The notes: a model not told the origin generated them from the sequence alone. A stretch of 6,735 nucleotides of DNA from Puniceicoccales bacterium (GCA_031266235.1 JAISBJ010000025.1:1-6735), one strand, 5' to 3'; positions 1 to 6,308 are shown, numbered from the stretch's first letter. Made by a program: numbers and translations.

Positions 1-570
1 GCCATTGGAGCTGGGGCAGTCACTGCTACAGCCACTGCTGCGGCCAGCATTTTCTACGGTGGTGCCGCTCTTGCCGGTAAAAACCCTGCGGAAGCCATCG
101 CCTATGCTAAGGAATTAACCGCAGAAACTATAAACAAAGCTAAAACAACGGTTTCAACAACGGTTTCAAACGTTATTGATTCCGGCAAAGCAATGGTTTC
201 AAATGTCGTTGATTCTGGTAAAGCAATGGCCTCAAACACGATACAAACGCTCACTCCCAAGTGGGTGAGTGGGATGGTGCCAGGCTTGAACAATACTCCT
301 TACGCGACATTCCCAAGTATCTCAACTACTAATGCAGCATTCCCAAGGACTGTAACTGGAAGTGATTCCTTGGATTTAAGCGCTGCAGAAACAACTAACC
401 CCGCTGCTCTAAACACAACAACGGAACCCAATAAAACACTTTCAAGCTTTGTCATTGATACTCCGGAAGATCCGTCAGATGGTCGCATGCCTTCGGACTG
501 GTCCTTGGAGGGAGAATCAACAGATTTAGCAGCAGATGACCCTATTTATTTACAACAAACAAATATGTAG
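1..570 (+). CDS. Hypothetical low-complexity protein with hydrophobic segment, 5'-partial
   Basis: I do not recognise this protein. The frame is open from base 1 with no obvious start, so the N-terminus lies outside the window; 189 residues are visible before the TAG at 568-570. Residues 1-27 form a Gly/Ala-rich hydrophobic stretch (it opens AIGAGAVTATATAAASIFYG) that could span or insert in a membrane. Residues about 45-80 hold a helical repeat, SNVIDSGKAM followed by SNVVDSGKAM. The rest is rich in Ser, Thr, Asn and Pro with an acidic C-terminus. Such composition occurs in secreted or host-directed proteins, but no family is assigned. The same frame stays open and coding-like after the TAG, so this is probably the 5' part of a broken gene (see the 1-1226 entry). 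Confidence is good that the frame is or was coding and nil for function. Confidence 0.6.
   Translation, partial: AIGAGAVTATATAAASIFYGGAALAGKNPAEAIAYAKELTAETINKAKTTVSTTVSNVIDSGKAMVSNVVDSGKAMASNTIQTLTPKWVSGMVPGLNNTPYATFPSISTTNAAFPRTVTGSDSLDLSAAETTNPAALNTTTEPNKTLSSFVIDTPEDPSDGRMPSDWSLEGESTDLAADDPIYLQQTNM
163..228 (+). repeat. Two tandem 33-bp coding repeats, preceded by a 12-bp tandem pair
   Basis: Units at 163-195 and 196-228 are each 33 bp and encode VSNVIDSGKAM and VSNVVDSGKAM; a degenerate third start follows at 229-240 (ASNT). They differ mainly at third codon positions, so the duplication is not very recent and the peptide has been under some selection. Immediately upstream, and overlapping by 6 bp, is a perfect tandem pair of acaacggtttca at 145-156 and 157-168. 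All preserve the reading frame of the surrounding gene. Confidence 0.8.
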
Positions 571-743
571 AGCTCCTATAACGGATTATGGAGTGAAAAA
601 TTGGATGATCTTCGGCACAAACGGACGTTACCTTCCGTTGCAGCTACCGCTTGTAGCAAGAAAATGGAGCAAGGAGGTCATCCTGACGCTGCCGTCGCTG
701 CAAGCTGGCCGCAGAAGTATGTGCCGGAGAGAAGTATTCAGAT

Positions 744-1226
744 TTGTTGAATGATCCCGCCCTCGATGAACCAAAACTACTAAATACTGATATCAGGGCT
801 GGGGAAAATCACATAAACTTTATAAAACTGTGGAAATACAAGCCTCTTCGCCATGAACTTCTTCAAAAGTATAAAAAAGAAGCAGCCGAACAATTAGCTC
901 AAATCCTCGATCAGTATAATAAAAATCCCATGAAACAAATGGAGCAGGACCCAATAATCGGCAACGCCCATAAATTAACCATAGCGGCTTATAAAACATT
1001 TCTAGAATTTTTACAGAGACGAGCCCTTTGGAAAGATGTCCTTCAGGCCCGAAAGACAGCGTTCCAAACTTTAGTACTCCTTATCTATCATCCGACAGAG
1101 GACGATTTAGGTTTTAAAATACTGGCAACTGAGAAGCACTATCCTGAATCGCCGACGGGCGTAGGATTTTTGGAAGCTTGTGTTATTTTTTCTAGATATG
1201 TTCCGATAGAAGAAGATTTAGGTTAA
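744..1226 (+). CDS. Hypothetical helical protein or 3' fragment of a broken gene
   Basis: The frame reads 160 residues from a TTG at 744 to the TAA at 1224-1226. No family is recognised. The product looks soluble and mostly helical, with charged helices (LLQKYKKEAAEQLAQILDQY around residues 39-58) and a hydrophobic patch near residues 105-115. The TTG start is weak: the only purine-rich element, GGAGAG at 726-731, is 12 bases away. The frame is already open and plausible upstream of the TTG from 687 (…GEKYSDLLNDP), which argues that the true N-terminus lies upstream and has been cut off by a frameshift near 726-733. It ends by overlapping the converging Suf-type gene by 9 bp. It may be annotated as a stand-alone hypothetical protein, but I favour a 3' remnant continuous with the 1-570 frame. 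Confidence 0.5.
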   Translation: MLNDPALDEPKLLNTDIRAGENHINFIKLWKYKPLRHELLQKYKKEAAEQLAQILDQYNKNPMKQMEQDPIIGNAHKLTIAAYKTFLEFLQRRALWKDVLQARKTAFQTLVLLIYHPTEDDLGFKILATEKHYPESPTGVGFLEACVIFSRYVPIEEDLG

Positions 1227-1781
1227 AAAGCCGGCAACGAAGAGGTCTCTTGCGAGGGACTTTTTCACGCCGCGTAGTAAAAAATATTGTAAAATATCCG
1301 GCTCAATTTCTCCTATCGCCGCCCCGTGAAAACATTCCGCGTCTTTCGAACGGATTTCCATCGCGGGCTCCGTATGAACGCAGGCGCTTTCCGATAGCAC
1401 TAAATTCGCATTTTTTTGCAAAACTTTTACGCCCGTTGGCGACTCCGGGACTTCAATTTTTCCACAATAATCGACGCGCGAATGATCCGCACACACACAT
1501 TTTACCTCGACATTCGAGCGGCTGCGATCGCCGCAATGGCGCTGAAGTGTCCGGCAACGAAAGGTAAAATTTTTACGAGCACTGTAAAATATTTTTAAAT
1601 CTGCTTCCGCCTGTGCTTCGAGCAATAATTCCACGCAAAGCGCACATTTTAACATCCCTTTCGGACGAAATTCCCCAACGAAACGTCCGCTTTCCAACAC
1701 ATGAAACCGAAAAATGATTTCTTCGCCACCACTTTTTTCCTCAATCGTAAAATTTACATTCTCCCGCCGAAAAATACTCAT
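1218..1781 (-). CDS. Compact SufB/SufD-family Fe-S cluster assembly protein
   Basis: The C-terminal ~90 residues match the core of the SufB/SufD family: NANLVLSESACVHTEPAMEI (124-143), then KDAECFHGAAIGEIEPDILQ (146-165) and YFLLRGVKKSLARDLFVAGF. This is the family's pattern of Leu-rich strand, 'PxLEI', 'CxHGAxxG', and 'RGI…AR.LL..aF'. C150 and H152 correspond to the Cys-x-His that SufD contributes at the SufB-SufD interface where clusters form. Family members usually exceed 400 residues; this has 187, so most of the beta-helix is absent. It is Cys-rich (nine). I chose the ATG at 1781, 22 bases after the recA stop, because a start at 1835 would add a basic peptide inside recA's coding region. 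No sufB, sufC or sufS lies beside it. It probably shares recA's transcript. Family is fairly sure; whether it works in the SUF scaffold or elsewhere is unknown. Confidence 0.8.
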   Translation of the reverse strand: MSIFRRENVNFTIEEKSGGEEIIFRFHVLESGRFVGEFRPKGMLKCALCVELLLEAQAEADLKIFYSARKNFTFRCRTLQRHCGDRSRSNVEVKCVCADHSRVDYCGKIEVPESPTGVKVLQKNANLVLSESACVHTEPAMEIRSKDAECFHGAAIGEIEPDILQYFLLRGVKKSLARDLFVAGFLT

Positions 1782-1803
1782 GCCGAAAAATTTTTCCGGG
1801 CGA

Positions 1804-2865
1804 TCACGACTCTTCCGACGCATTTTCTCCGACATTCTCCGCTAAAACAGTGCCACCAGAAACATTGACCTTCGCAACAATCGCTCTCTGAATAATACTT
1901 GACAGCTCCCCGTCTTTTTGCAGGACCTGTTTTGCACTCTCACGACCCTGCCCCAACAACTTCCCGCCGTAGGAAATCCACGCGCCTTTCTTCTCGAGAA
2001 TGCTGAATTCCAACCCGTGGTCGATTAGCGAACCGACTCTGGAAATGCCTTCGTTGTTCATAATGTCGAACTCACACTCCGTGAACGGCGGCGCAACTTT
2101 ATTTTTTACAACTTTTACACGCGTGCGGTTCCCCAAAAACTTCCCCGCATTGTCCTTAATCTGGCCGACGCGGCGAATATCTAAGCGGACTGACGAGAAA
2201 AATTTCAGCGCGCGCCCACCCGGCGTCGTCTCCGGACTGCCAAACATCACGCCGATTTTTTCGCGAATTTGATTTGTAAAAATAAAAACACATTGCGTTT
2301 TACTCACCGCCGAAGTCAATCGCCGCATCGCCTGACTCATCATGCGCGCCTGCAAACCGATCGTCGCGTCGCCGATCATGCCATCGAGCTCCGCCTTGGT
2401 CACTAGCGCCGCCACGGAATCGACGACGACCACGTCGATCGCCCCCGAACGGATCAGCGTTTCGGCTATATTCAGCGCATCTTCGCCATTTTCGGGCTGC
2501 GAAACCATCAAATTATCGAGGTCCACGCCGACAATTTTCGCGTATTTTGGATCGAGCGCGTGTTCTACGTCAATAAAAACGGCATTGCCGCCCTGGCGCT
2601 GCGCCTCGGCGATGACGGCCAAACAGAGCGTCGTCTTCCCCGAAGATTCCGGGCCAAAAACCTCGCAAATTCTCCCCCGCGGCAATCCCCCTATGCCCAG
2701 CGCCAAATCGAGGGACAGCGAGCCCGTCGAAATAGCGGAGACATTCATTTTTTTTGCGTCGCCCATGCGCATCAGAGAACCCTCGCCAAACTGCTTATTT
2801 ACTGCGGAAATCGTGAAATCGATTGGCTGTTTTTCGGGCGCATTTTTCAAGGTTTCATTGGCCAT
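1804..2865 (-). CDS. recA: RecA recombinase
   Basis: RecA is the ATP-dependent DNA strand-exchange protein of homologous recombination; it also triggers SOS by promoting LexA self-cleavage. From the ATG at 2865 the product is 353 residues, the usual size. Visible landmarks: Walker A GPESSGKT (71-78), the catalytic Glu in DVEHALDP (E101), Walker B VVVVDS (145-150), loop L1 around DGMIGDATIG (161-170), and loop L2 in NQIREKIGVMFGSPETTPGG (198-217). The C-terminus is acidic (ENASEES), as is normal. A TTG at 2898 would add 11 unconserved residues and swallow the only Shine-Dalgarno, so I reject it. The 307-base upstream gap has no GAAC-N4-GTTC or CTG-N10-CAG-type SOS box that I can see. The Suf-type gene follows after 22 bases. 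Confidence 0.97.
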   Translation of the reverse strand: MANETLKNAPEKQPIDFTISAVNKQFGEGSLMRMGDAKKMNVSAISTGSLSLDLALGIGGLPRGRICEVFGPESSGKTTLCLAVIAEAQRQGGNAVFIDVEHALDPKYAKIVGVDLDNLMVSQPENGEDALNIAETLIRSGAIDVVVVDSVAALVTKAELDGMIGDATIGLQARMMSQAMRRLTSAVSKTQCVFIFTNQIREKIGVMFGSPETTPGGRALKFFSSVRLDIRRVGQIKDNAGKFLGNRTRVKVVKNKVAPPFTECEFDIMNNEGISRVGSLIDHGLEFSILEKKGAWISYGGKLLGQGRESAKQVLQKDGELSSIIQRAIVAKVNVSGGTVLAENVGENASEES

Positions 2866-2885
2866 AACAACACATTTTCTACTCC
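2855..2885 (-). promoter_or_regulatory. recA leader: Shine-Dalgarno feeding a six-codon ORF that overlaps the recA start
   Basis: The only good ribosome-binding sequence before recA, GGAG at 2885-2882, is 16 bases from the recA ATG (too far) but 6 bases from another ATG at 2875-2873. That ATG is in a different frame and encodes MCCYGQ, stopping with TGA at 2857-2855, eight bases into the overlap with recA codons 1-4. Ribosomes ending there sit almost on the recA start, so recA could be read by termination-reinitiation. The sequence facts are direct; the coupling is inference. Alternatively recA simply tolerates long spacing, which is common in AT-rich leaders. Confidence 0.4.
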
Positions 2886-3047
2886 AAAATTTTTGCAATT
2901 CAAGTCTAATCGGAAAATTTTATTTGAGTTTAGAAGGACTGCTGTTTTTTACGATTCTCCGCCCCGTTTTACATTTCGGAGCTGGCAATTTGCGCTATGG
3001 CTTAAAGCTAGCATAATCTCCGAATAATTTTTCGCATTAGTAATCCC

Positions 3048-3128
3048 TAATATAAGTGGATCATATGTATAAACAATCTCTAATATAAATAATTTTTAAT
3101 ATAAGTAATCCTTATATAAGTAATTTTC
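3048..3128. repeat. Array of five degenerate ~16-bp repeats (core TATAAG) between recA and the ACT gene
   Basis: Units start at 3048, 3064, 3081, 3097 and 3113; lengths are 16, 17, 16, 16 and 16 bp. Typical units are TAATATAAGTAATCCT and TAATATAAATAATTTT. The TATAAG/TATAAA cores fall at 3051, 3068, 3084, 3100 and 3115, a near-constant step of 16. The array fills the middle of the 307-base gene-free stretch 2866-3172, upstream of recA on the - strand and downstream of the ACT gene. I see no open frame, hairpin terminator or convincing sigma-70 promoter in the rest of that gap. Confidence 0.7.
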
Positions 3129-3172
3129 ACACCATAATTTAAAAAACATTTAAAATAATTTCGCTCAACTTA

Positions 3173-3628
3173 TCAACGGCTTAGCGAATCTTGGCCAAGC
3201 ACTTCATACCCCCCTCTCCCGAGGACCTCCGCACACATCGCCGCATCGTCGACTGCTAGCACAATCCCCGACCGATTTTCCGCATTAATAATTAGTCCGT
3301 AAGCATATAAAAGGCCGATTTCGCTTGCTTTGAGGCAACGCAAAATTCCATCTAAATTATCTAGATTTTTAAGGCGAACGGCGACGACTTCGCGCTCGCA
3401 AAAGTGAATTTCATGTGCCCGAAACAAATCACGGACTTCGTCTGGGGATTCGGTGATGAAACGGACGCGGCTCATTTCCGCGCCGTGTTCGCCCATGATC
3501 CCGAGCACATAATTGCCGTTTGCGGCGATGAGGCCCACGAGATCGCTCATCCAGCCATCTTTTGTCTCGCGACTCACCGTAAATTGTACAATTTTATCCT
3601 TCGATTTTACTTCTCCTTTCACCGCCAT
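3173..3628 (-). CDS. Tandem ACT-domain protein, amino-acid-binding regulator type
   Basis: The 151-residue product consists of two consecutive ACT folds. The first spans about residues 12-75: VQFTVSRETKDGWMSDLVGL, a Gly-containing turn, then MSRVRFITESPDEVRDLF. The second spans about 80-147: EVVAVRLKNLDNLDGILRCL, then GLLYAYGLI, IVLAVDDAAMCAEVL and GYEVL. Each follows the beta-alpha-beta-beta-alpha-beta order. Stand-alone double-ACT proteins bind small ligands, usually amino acids, and no catalytic domain is attached here, so a sensing or regulatory role is likely; ligand and partner cannot be told. The start ATG at 3628 has a purine-rich AGAAGA about 10 bases upstream. Both flanking gaps are filled with the same AT-rich 16-bp repeats, so it is probably transcribed alone. 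Confidence 0.85.
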   Translation of the reverse strand: MAVKGEVKSKDKIVQFTVSRETKDGWMSDLVGLIAANGNYVLGIMGEHGAEMSRVRFITESPDEVRDLFRAHEIHFCEREVVAVRLKNLDNLDGILRCLKASEIGLLYAYGLIINAENRSGIVLAVDDAAMCAEVLGRGGYEVLGQDSLSR

Positions 3629-3680
3629 ATATTTTTTCTTCTAATATATTATCACTTTTTGTCCATATTTTCCGCTTTAA

Positions 3681-3944
3681 AATAAGTTTTTCCTTATATA
3701 ATTATATGAGCATTTTGTTATATAAGTTTTTTTTATATAAAACCTTCCTTATATAAGCTCTTTTTCGTAAAACGTCCATTAAGGATTGTCTACTGTAATT
3801 ATAAGTAAAACTTTTTTTAGTAAAATTTATTCCTCCAGCGTCCTGCCAACAACACAATATAAGTTTTTCCTTATTTCATAATATATAAGTTTTTTATTGA
3901 TTTTCATACAAGCTCTTTCTCTTATAAACCTTTCTTTATATAAG
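3681..3944. repeat. Second, interrupted array of the 16-bp TATAAG repeat upstream of the ACT gene
   Basis: This occupies most of the 395-base gene-free gap 3629-4023. TATAAG-like cores lie at 3705, 3721, 3736 and 3752 (steps 16, 15, 16), again at 3800 (three steps on), and at 3907, 3923 and 3939 (steps 16, 16), with further copies at about 3681, 3858 and 3884. Units such as TATAAGTTTTCCTTTA and TATAAACCTTTCTTTA give a rough consensus TATAAGYTTTTCYTTA. They point the same way as the array at 3048-3128. Apart from these repeats and a somewhat GC-richer island at about 3831-3850, I see no gene or RNA in the gap. Confidence 0.65.
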
Positions 3945-4023
3945 TTTTCCTTTATGCAATGATTGTAAAAAATTATCCGACATGACTACAACTGAAATTA
4001 TTTTTCAAAAAAATTACTTTTTT

Positions 4024-4851
4024 TTAAAGCTCTATGGCAATCGGCGCGTGGTCCGAACCCATGATATCGGCGTATATTTTGATGCTTTTTACCTCCGCCG
4101 CTACCGCTTGTGATGCTAAAAAATAGTCAATCCTCCAACCTATATTGCGACGGCGTGCTGCCATCCGATAACTCCACCACGTGTAACAATGCGGCTTTTG
4201 GGGATAAAACTTCCGGAAAATATCCACAAATCCCCGATCTATATAACGTGAAAATCCTTCCCGCTCTTCATCAGTAAAACCAGCCGCCTGATAATTGTAC
4301 TCCGGATGAGCAAGATCGATTTCCTGATGCGCAACGTTGAGATCGCCACAAACAATGACCGGCTTTTGCGCCCTAAGCTCTTCCAAAAAATTACAAAATG
4401 CAGGATCCCAAACCTCATATCGGAACCGCAAACGCTTCAATTCCGCTCCGCCATTCGCGTTCGGCGCGTAAACATTGACCAGAAAAAATTCACCCGTAAC
4501 CCCATTTTCACAGTCCAAAACTTGCACGCGCCCCTCCTGCGGATTAATTAAAGCATCTGGCGTTTTCAAAGAAAAAATTTTAGGCCCATCGCCACCCGCA
4601 ATCGGCGCCGCACAAAAGACTTTCCAAGGGGTTTTCGAAAAAATTGCCGTCCCAGAATAACCTAGCCGCTCCGCAGAATGAAAATATTTAAATGGTAAAA
4701 ATTGTAAAAAATTGAAACTCGGAAGCTGCGACGGCTCTACCTTAATCTCCTGCAAACATAAAATGTCCGGATCGAGAAATTGTATACTTTTAGCAAAATT
4801 TTTAGCGAGAATCGCCCGCAAACCGTTGACGTTCCAAGAAATAATCCTCAT
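4024..4851 (-). CDS. xth: Exodeoxyribonuclease III, ExoA type (AP endonuclease)
   Basis: This is a metal-dependent endonuclease/exonuclease/phosphatase-fold enzyme that cuts DNA 5' to abasic sites and trims 3' ends in base-excision repair. From the ATG at 4851 it has 275 residues, near the family norm. It opens MRIISWNVNGLRA (metal/active-site N7), then LQEIK with metal ligand E35, NVYAPN with Y128, GDLNVAHQEIDL with D170 and N172, the WWSYR…GWRIDY block, and GSDHAPI with D267 and H268 near the end. All expected catalytic residues are present. The motif wording is closer to Bacillus ExoA than to E. coli XthA, with an insertion at about residues 80-103. The start at 4851 is preferred because a start at 4896 would only translate the parS site; GGGGGG lies about 8 bases before the chosen ATG. 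Confidence 0.95.
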   Translation of the reverse strand: MRIISWNVNGLRAILAKNFAKSIQFLDPDILCLQEIKVEPSQLPSFNFLQFLPFKYFHSAERLGYSGTAIFSKTPWKVFCAAPIAGGDGPKIFSLKTPDALINPQEGRVQVLDCENGVTGEFFLVNVYAPNANGGAELKRLRFRYEVWDPAFCNFLEELRAQKPVIVCGDLNVAHQEIDLAHPEYNYQAAGFTDEEREGFSRYIDRGFVDIFRKFYPQKPHCYTWWSYRMAARRRNIGWRIDYFLASQAVAAEVKSIKIYADIMGSDHAPIAIEL

Positions 4852-4867
4852 GTTCCACGCCCCCCTG

Positions 4868-4883
4868 TGTTCCACGTGGAACA
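4868..4883. promoter_or_regulatory. parS centromere site for ParB
   Basis: TGTTCCACGTGGAACA is a perfect 16-bp palindrome and an exact match to the well-known bacterial chromosomal parS sequence. ParB (a CTPase clamp) loads here and spreads to neighbouring DNA for ParA-driven origin segregation and SMC loading. A half-site, TGTTCCACG, lies at 4851-4859 in direct orientation and runs into the xth start codon. Translated on the - strand the palindrome gives MFHVEH, a classic spurious N-terminus. parS sites usually cluster close to oriC, so this window is probably origin-proximal, though no parA/parB or dnaA is in view. It lies within the xth leader, where ParB could affect transcription. Confidence 0.9.
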
Positions 4884-5005
4884 TTCCGCAACCCATAATC
4901 GCTCCGCTCCGATTCCTTCTTTCAATGCCCTAATGGCCCAACGCAACTGAAAATGCACCCAAAAATATTTCCCGCTATAAATTATAAAAAACTTATACAC
5001 GTGCT

Positions 5006-5011
5006 ATTATA
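5006..5011 (-). promoter_or_regulatory. Candidate -10 element for xth
   Basis: A perfect TATAAT on the - strand lies about 155 bases upstream of the xth start, in the AT-rich gap behind prfB. No good -35 is present at 16-18 bases (only T-rich sequence), and TTGAAA at 5042-5047 is too far. If used, the transcript would begin near 5000 and carry parS in its leader. AT-rich sequence produces such hexamers often by chance. Confidence 0.3.
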
Positions 5012-5075
5012 AAAATGAAATCTTAAAAAAATAAATACTTATTTCAATCATTACACATATAAGCCAGCATTAATA

Positions 5076-6263
5076 TCAATCCGCACTTATGCCCTGTCGC
5101 CGCGCCTTCGGACTCCCAGCCCGTAACCAATAATTTATGAAAAAATCAATCTCGCCATCCATCACCGCCTGTACGTTGCCGCTCTCCGCCCCAGTCCGCA
5201 GGTCCTTCACCAGCTGGTACGGCTGAAATATATAACTGCGAATCTGATTGCCCCAGCCAATCTCCCCCTTCTCTCCGTAAAATCGCTCCATCTCACTCCG
5301 CTTCTCGTCCTCCATCCGCTCGTACAGGCGCGACCGCAGCATTTTCAGCGCAAAATCCTTGTTCTTGTACTGCGAGCGCGCGTTCTGACACGTCACCACT
5401 ATGCCCGTCGCTAAATGCGTAATGCGAATCGCCGACTCCGTCTTGTTCACGTGCTGCCCCCCTTTCCCACTCGCCCGATAGGTGTCAATGCGGATTTCAT
5501 CGTCGCAAATCTCGATCTCGCCGTCGTCATCTTCGAGCTCGGCCACCACATCGACGGAGCAAAAAGACGTGTGGCGGCGCTTATTGGCGTCGAACGGACT
5601 GATCCGGACGAGGCGGTGAACCCCGCGTTCCGCTTTGGCGTAGCCGTAGGCGCTGGGCCCGACGATCCGCACCGTGACGCGACTGATCCCCGCACCATCT
5701 CCCGCCTGCATGTCCTGAATTTCCGTATCAAAACCGCGGCGCTCCGCCCATCGCAGATACATCCGCAGCAACATATCCGCCCAATCGCAGGACTCCGTAC
5801 CGCCCACGCCCGCATGAATACTGAGAATGGCGTTGGCGTGGTCGTGTTTTCCGGACAAAAACGAGGCGAGCTCTAGGGCATCTAATTCCTGCGAAAGTCG
5901 CTTGACTTCCGCTTCGAAATCCCTGAGCAGCGACTCGTCGTGCTCGTCTTTGAGCAGATCTAAAAATGCGTCGAGGTCGGCGATTTTCGTTTGCAGGGCG
6001 AGGACGGGGGCGATTATTTCCTTCAAATGGCTGATGCGCCGCAGGACATTTTTAGCGGACTCGGGGTTATCCCAAAAATTTGCCGCGGACATCTCCCGCT
6101 CGAGATCGGCGATTTCCCGATTTTTCTCGTCGACGGCGGTGAAGCGCACGAGGGATGCTACGCGGCGCAGGAGATCGTCGATGGCGGAAGTAATTTCTGG
6201 AGGGATGACCACGGCAGCAAGTAAGAGAGAAAAAAGATCCTTCGCAACGAAGAATCTTTCCAT
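5076..6263 (-). CDS. prfB: Peptide chain release factor 2 (RF2), without programmed frameshift
   Basis: RF2 recognises UGA and UAA on the ribosome and triggers peptide release. The stop-codon-reading tripeptide SPF is at residues 222-224 (…VHRLVRISPFDANKRRHTSF) and the catalytic GGQ at 268-270 (GKGGQHVNKTESAIR). The N-terminal coiled region contains the typical NFWDNPESAKNVL. Most bacteria read prfB through an in-frame TGA near codon 25; here the equivalent place (codons 38-46, LVRFTAVDE, about 6125-6152) is continuous and lacks both TGA and an internal Shine-Dalgarno. The start is uncertain: the ATG at 6263 gives 395 residues with an extra hydrophobic N-terminus, while a GTG at 6212 (VVIPPEITSAIDD) gives 378 and fits the family better. 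Neither has a clear ribosome-binding site. The product itself ends by TGA. Confidence 0.95.
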   Translation of the reverse strand: MERFFVAKDLFSLLLAAVVIPPEITSAIDDLLRRVASLVRFTAVDEKNREIADLEREMSAANFWDNPESAKNVLRRISHLKEIIAPVLALQTKIADLDAFLDLLKDEHDESLLRDFEAEVKRLSQELDALELASFLSGKHDHANAILSIHAGVGGTESCDWADMLLRMYLRWAERRGFDTEIQDMQAGDGAGISRVTVRIVGPSAYGYAKAERGVHRLVRISPFDANKRRHTSFCSVDVVAELEDDDGEIEICDDEIRIDTYRASGKGGQHVNKTESAIRITHLATGIVVTCQNARSQYKNKDFALKMLRSRLYERMEDEKRSEMERFYGEKGEIGWGNQIRSYIFQPYQLVKDLRTGAESGNVQAVMDGEIDFFINYWLRAGSPKARRQGISAD

Positions 6264-6308
6264 TTTGCGCTCTGCGCTTATTATTAAAAACTTATTCGTC
6301 GATTTTAG

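Larger units (their letters stand above)
1..1226 (+). pseudogene. Reconstructed single gene broken by TAG at 568 and a 2-nt slip near 726-733
   Basis: After the TAG at 568-570, frame 1 remains open to 748-750 and reads as plausible protein (SYNGLWSEKLDDL, then HPDAAVAASWPQKYVPE). Near the GAGAGA run at 727-732 the convincing frame becomes frame 3 (EKYSDLLNDPALDEPKLL) and continues to 1226. Removing one GA joins the two as …YVPEKYSDLLNDP…, as expected from dinucleotide slippage. The TAG could come from a CAG by one C-to-T change. Together the pieces give at least about 405 residues with the 5' end missing. This is inference from frame continuity; no homologue was available for alignment. Alternatives are two separate genes or sequencing errors. 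Confidence 0.5.

Noticed and set aside
536..754. Frame-2 plus-strand ORF between the two left-hand frames
   Set aside because: Composition is not protein-like and it conflicts with the better frame 1 to frame 3 continuity.
1782..1835. Longer start for the Suf-type protein at 1835
   Set aside because: It lies mostly within the recA 3' end, adds only a basic low-value peptide, and an ATG just after the recA stop is available.
2866..2898. TTG start for recA adding MQKFWSRKCVV
   Set aside because: RecA proteins start at the MANET-like position, and the extension would cover the only Shine-Dalgarno.
2342..3027. Plus-strand ORFs opposite recA
   Set aside because: They are antisense to highly conserved RecA coding sequence and show no recognisable motif or ribosome-binding site.
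3048..3944. CRISPR array
   Set aside because: Units are 16 bp back to back with no unique spacers and are degenerate; no cas genes.
3629..4023. Possible replication origin in the AT-rich gap near parS
   Set aside because: No cluster of TTATCCACA boxes; the nearest look-alike (ttatccga, about 3973) matches only the first six bases, and no dnaA or other origin gene is present.
4007..4025. Terminator after xth made of A7-ttac-T8
   Set aside because: The stem contains no G or C pairs and is expected by chance in this AT-rich sequence.
4852..4896. N-terminal extension of exonuclease III starting MGCGMFHVEHRGAWN
   Set aside because: It is translation of the parS palindrome; the family begins at MRIISWNVNGLRA and the closer Shine-Dalgarno serves 4851.
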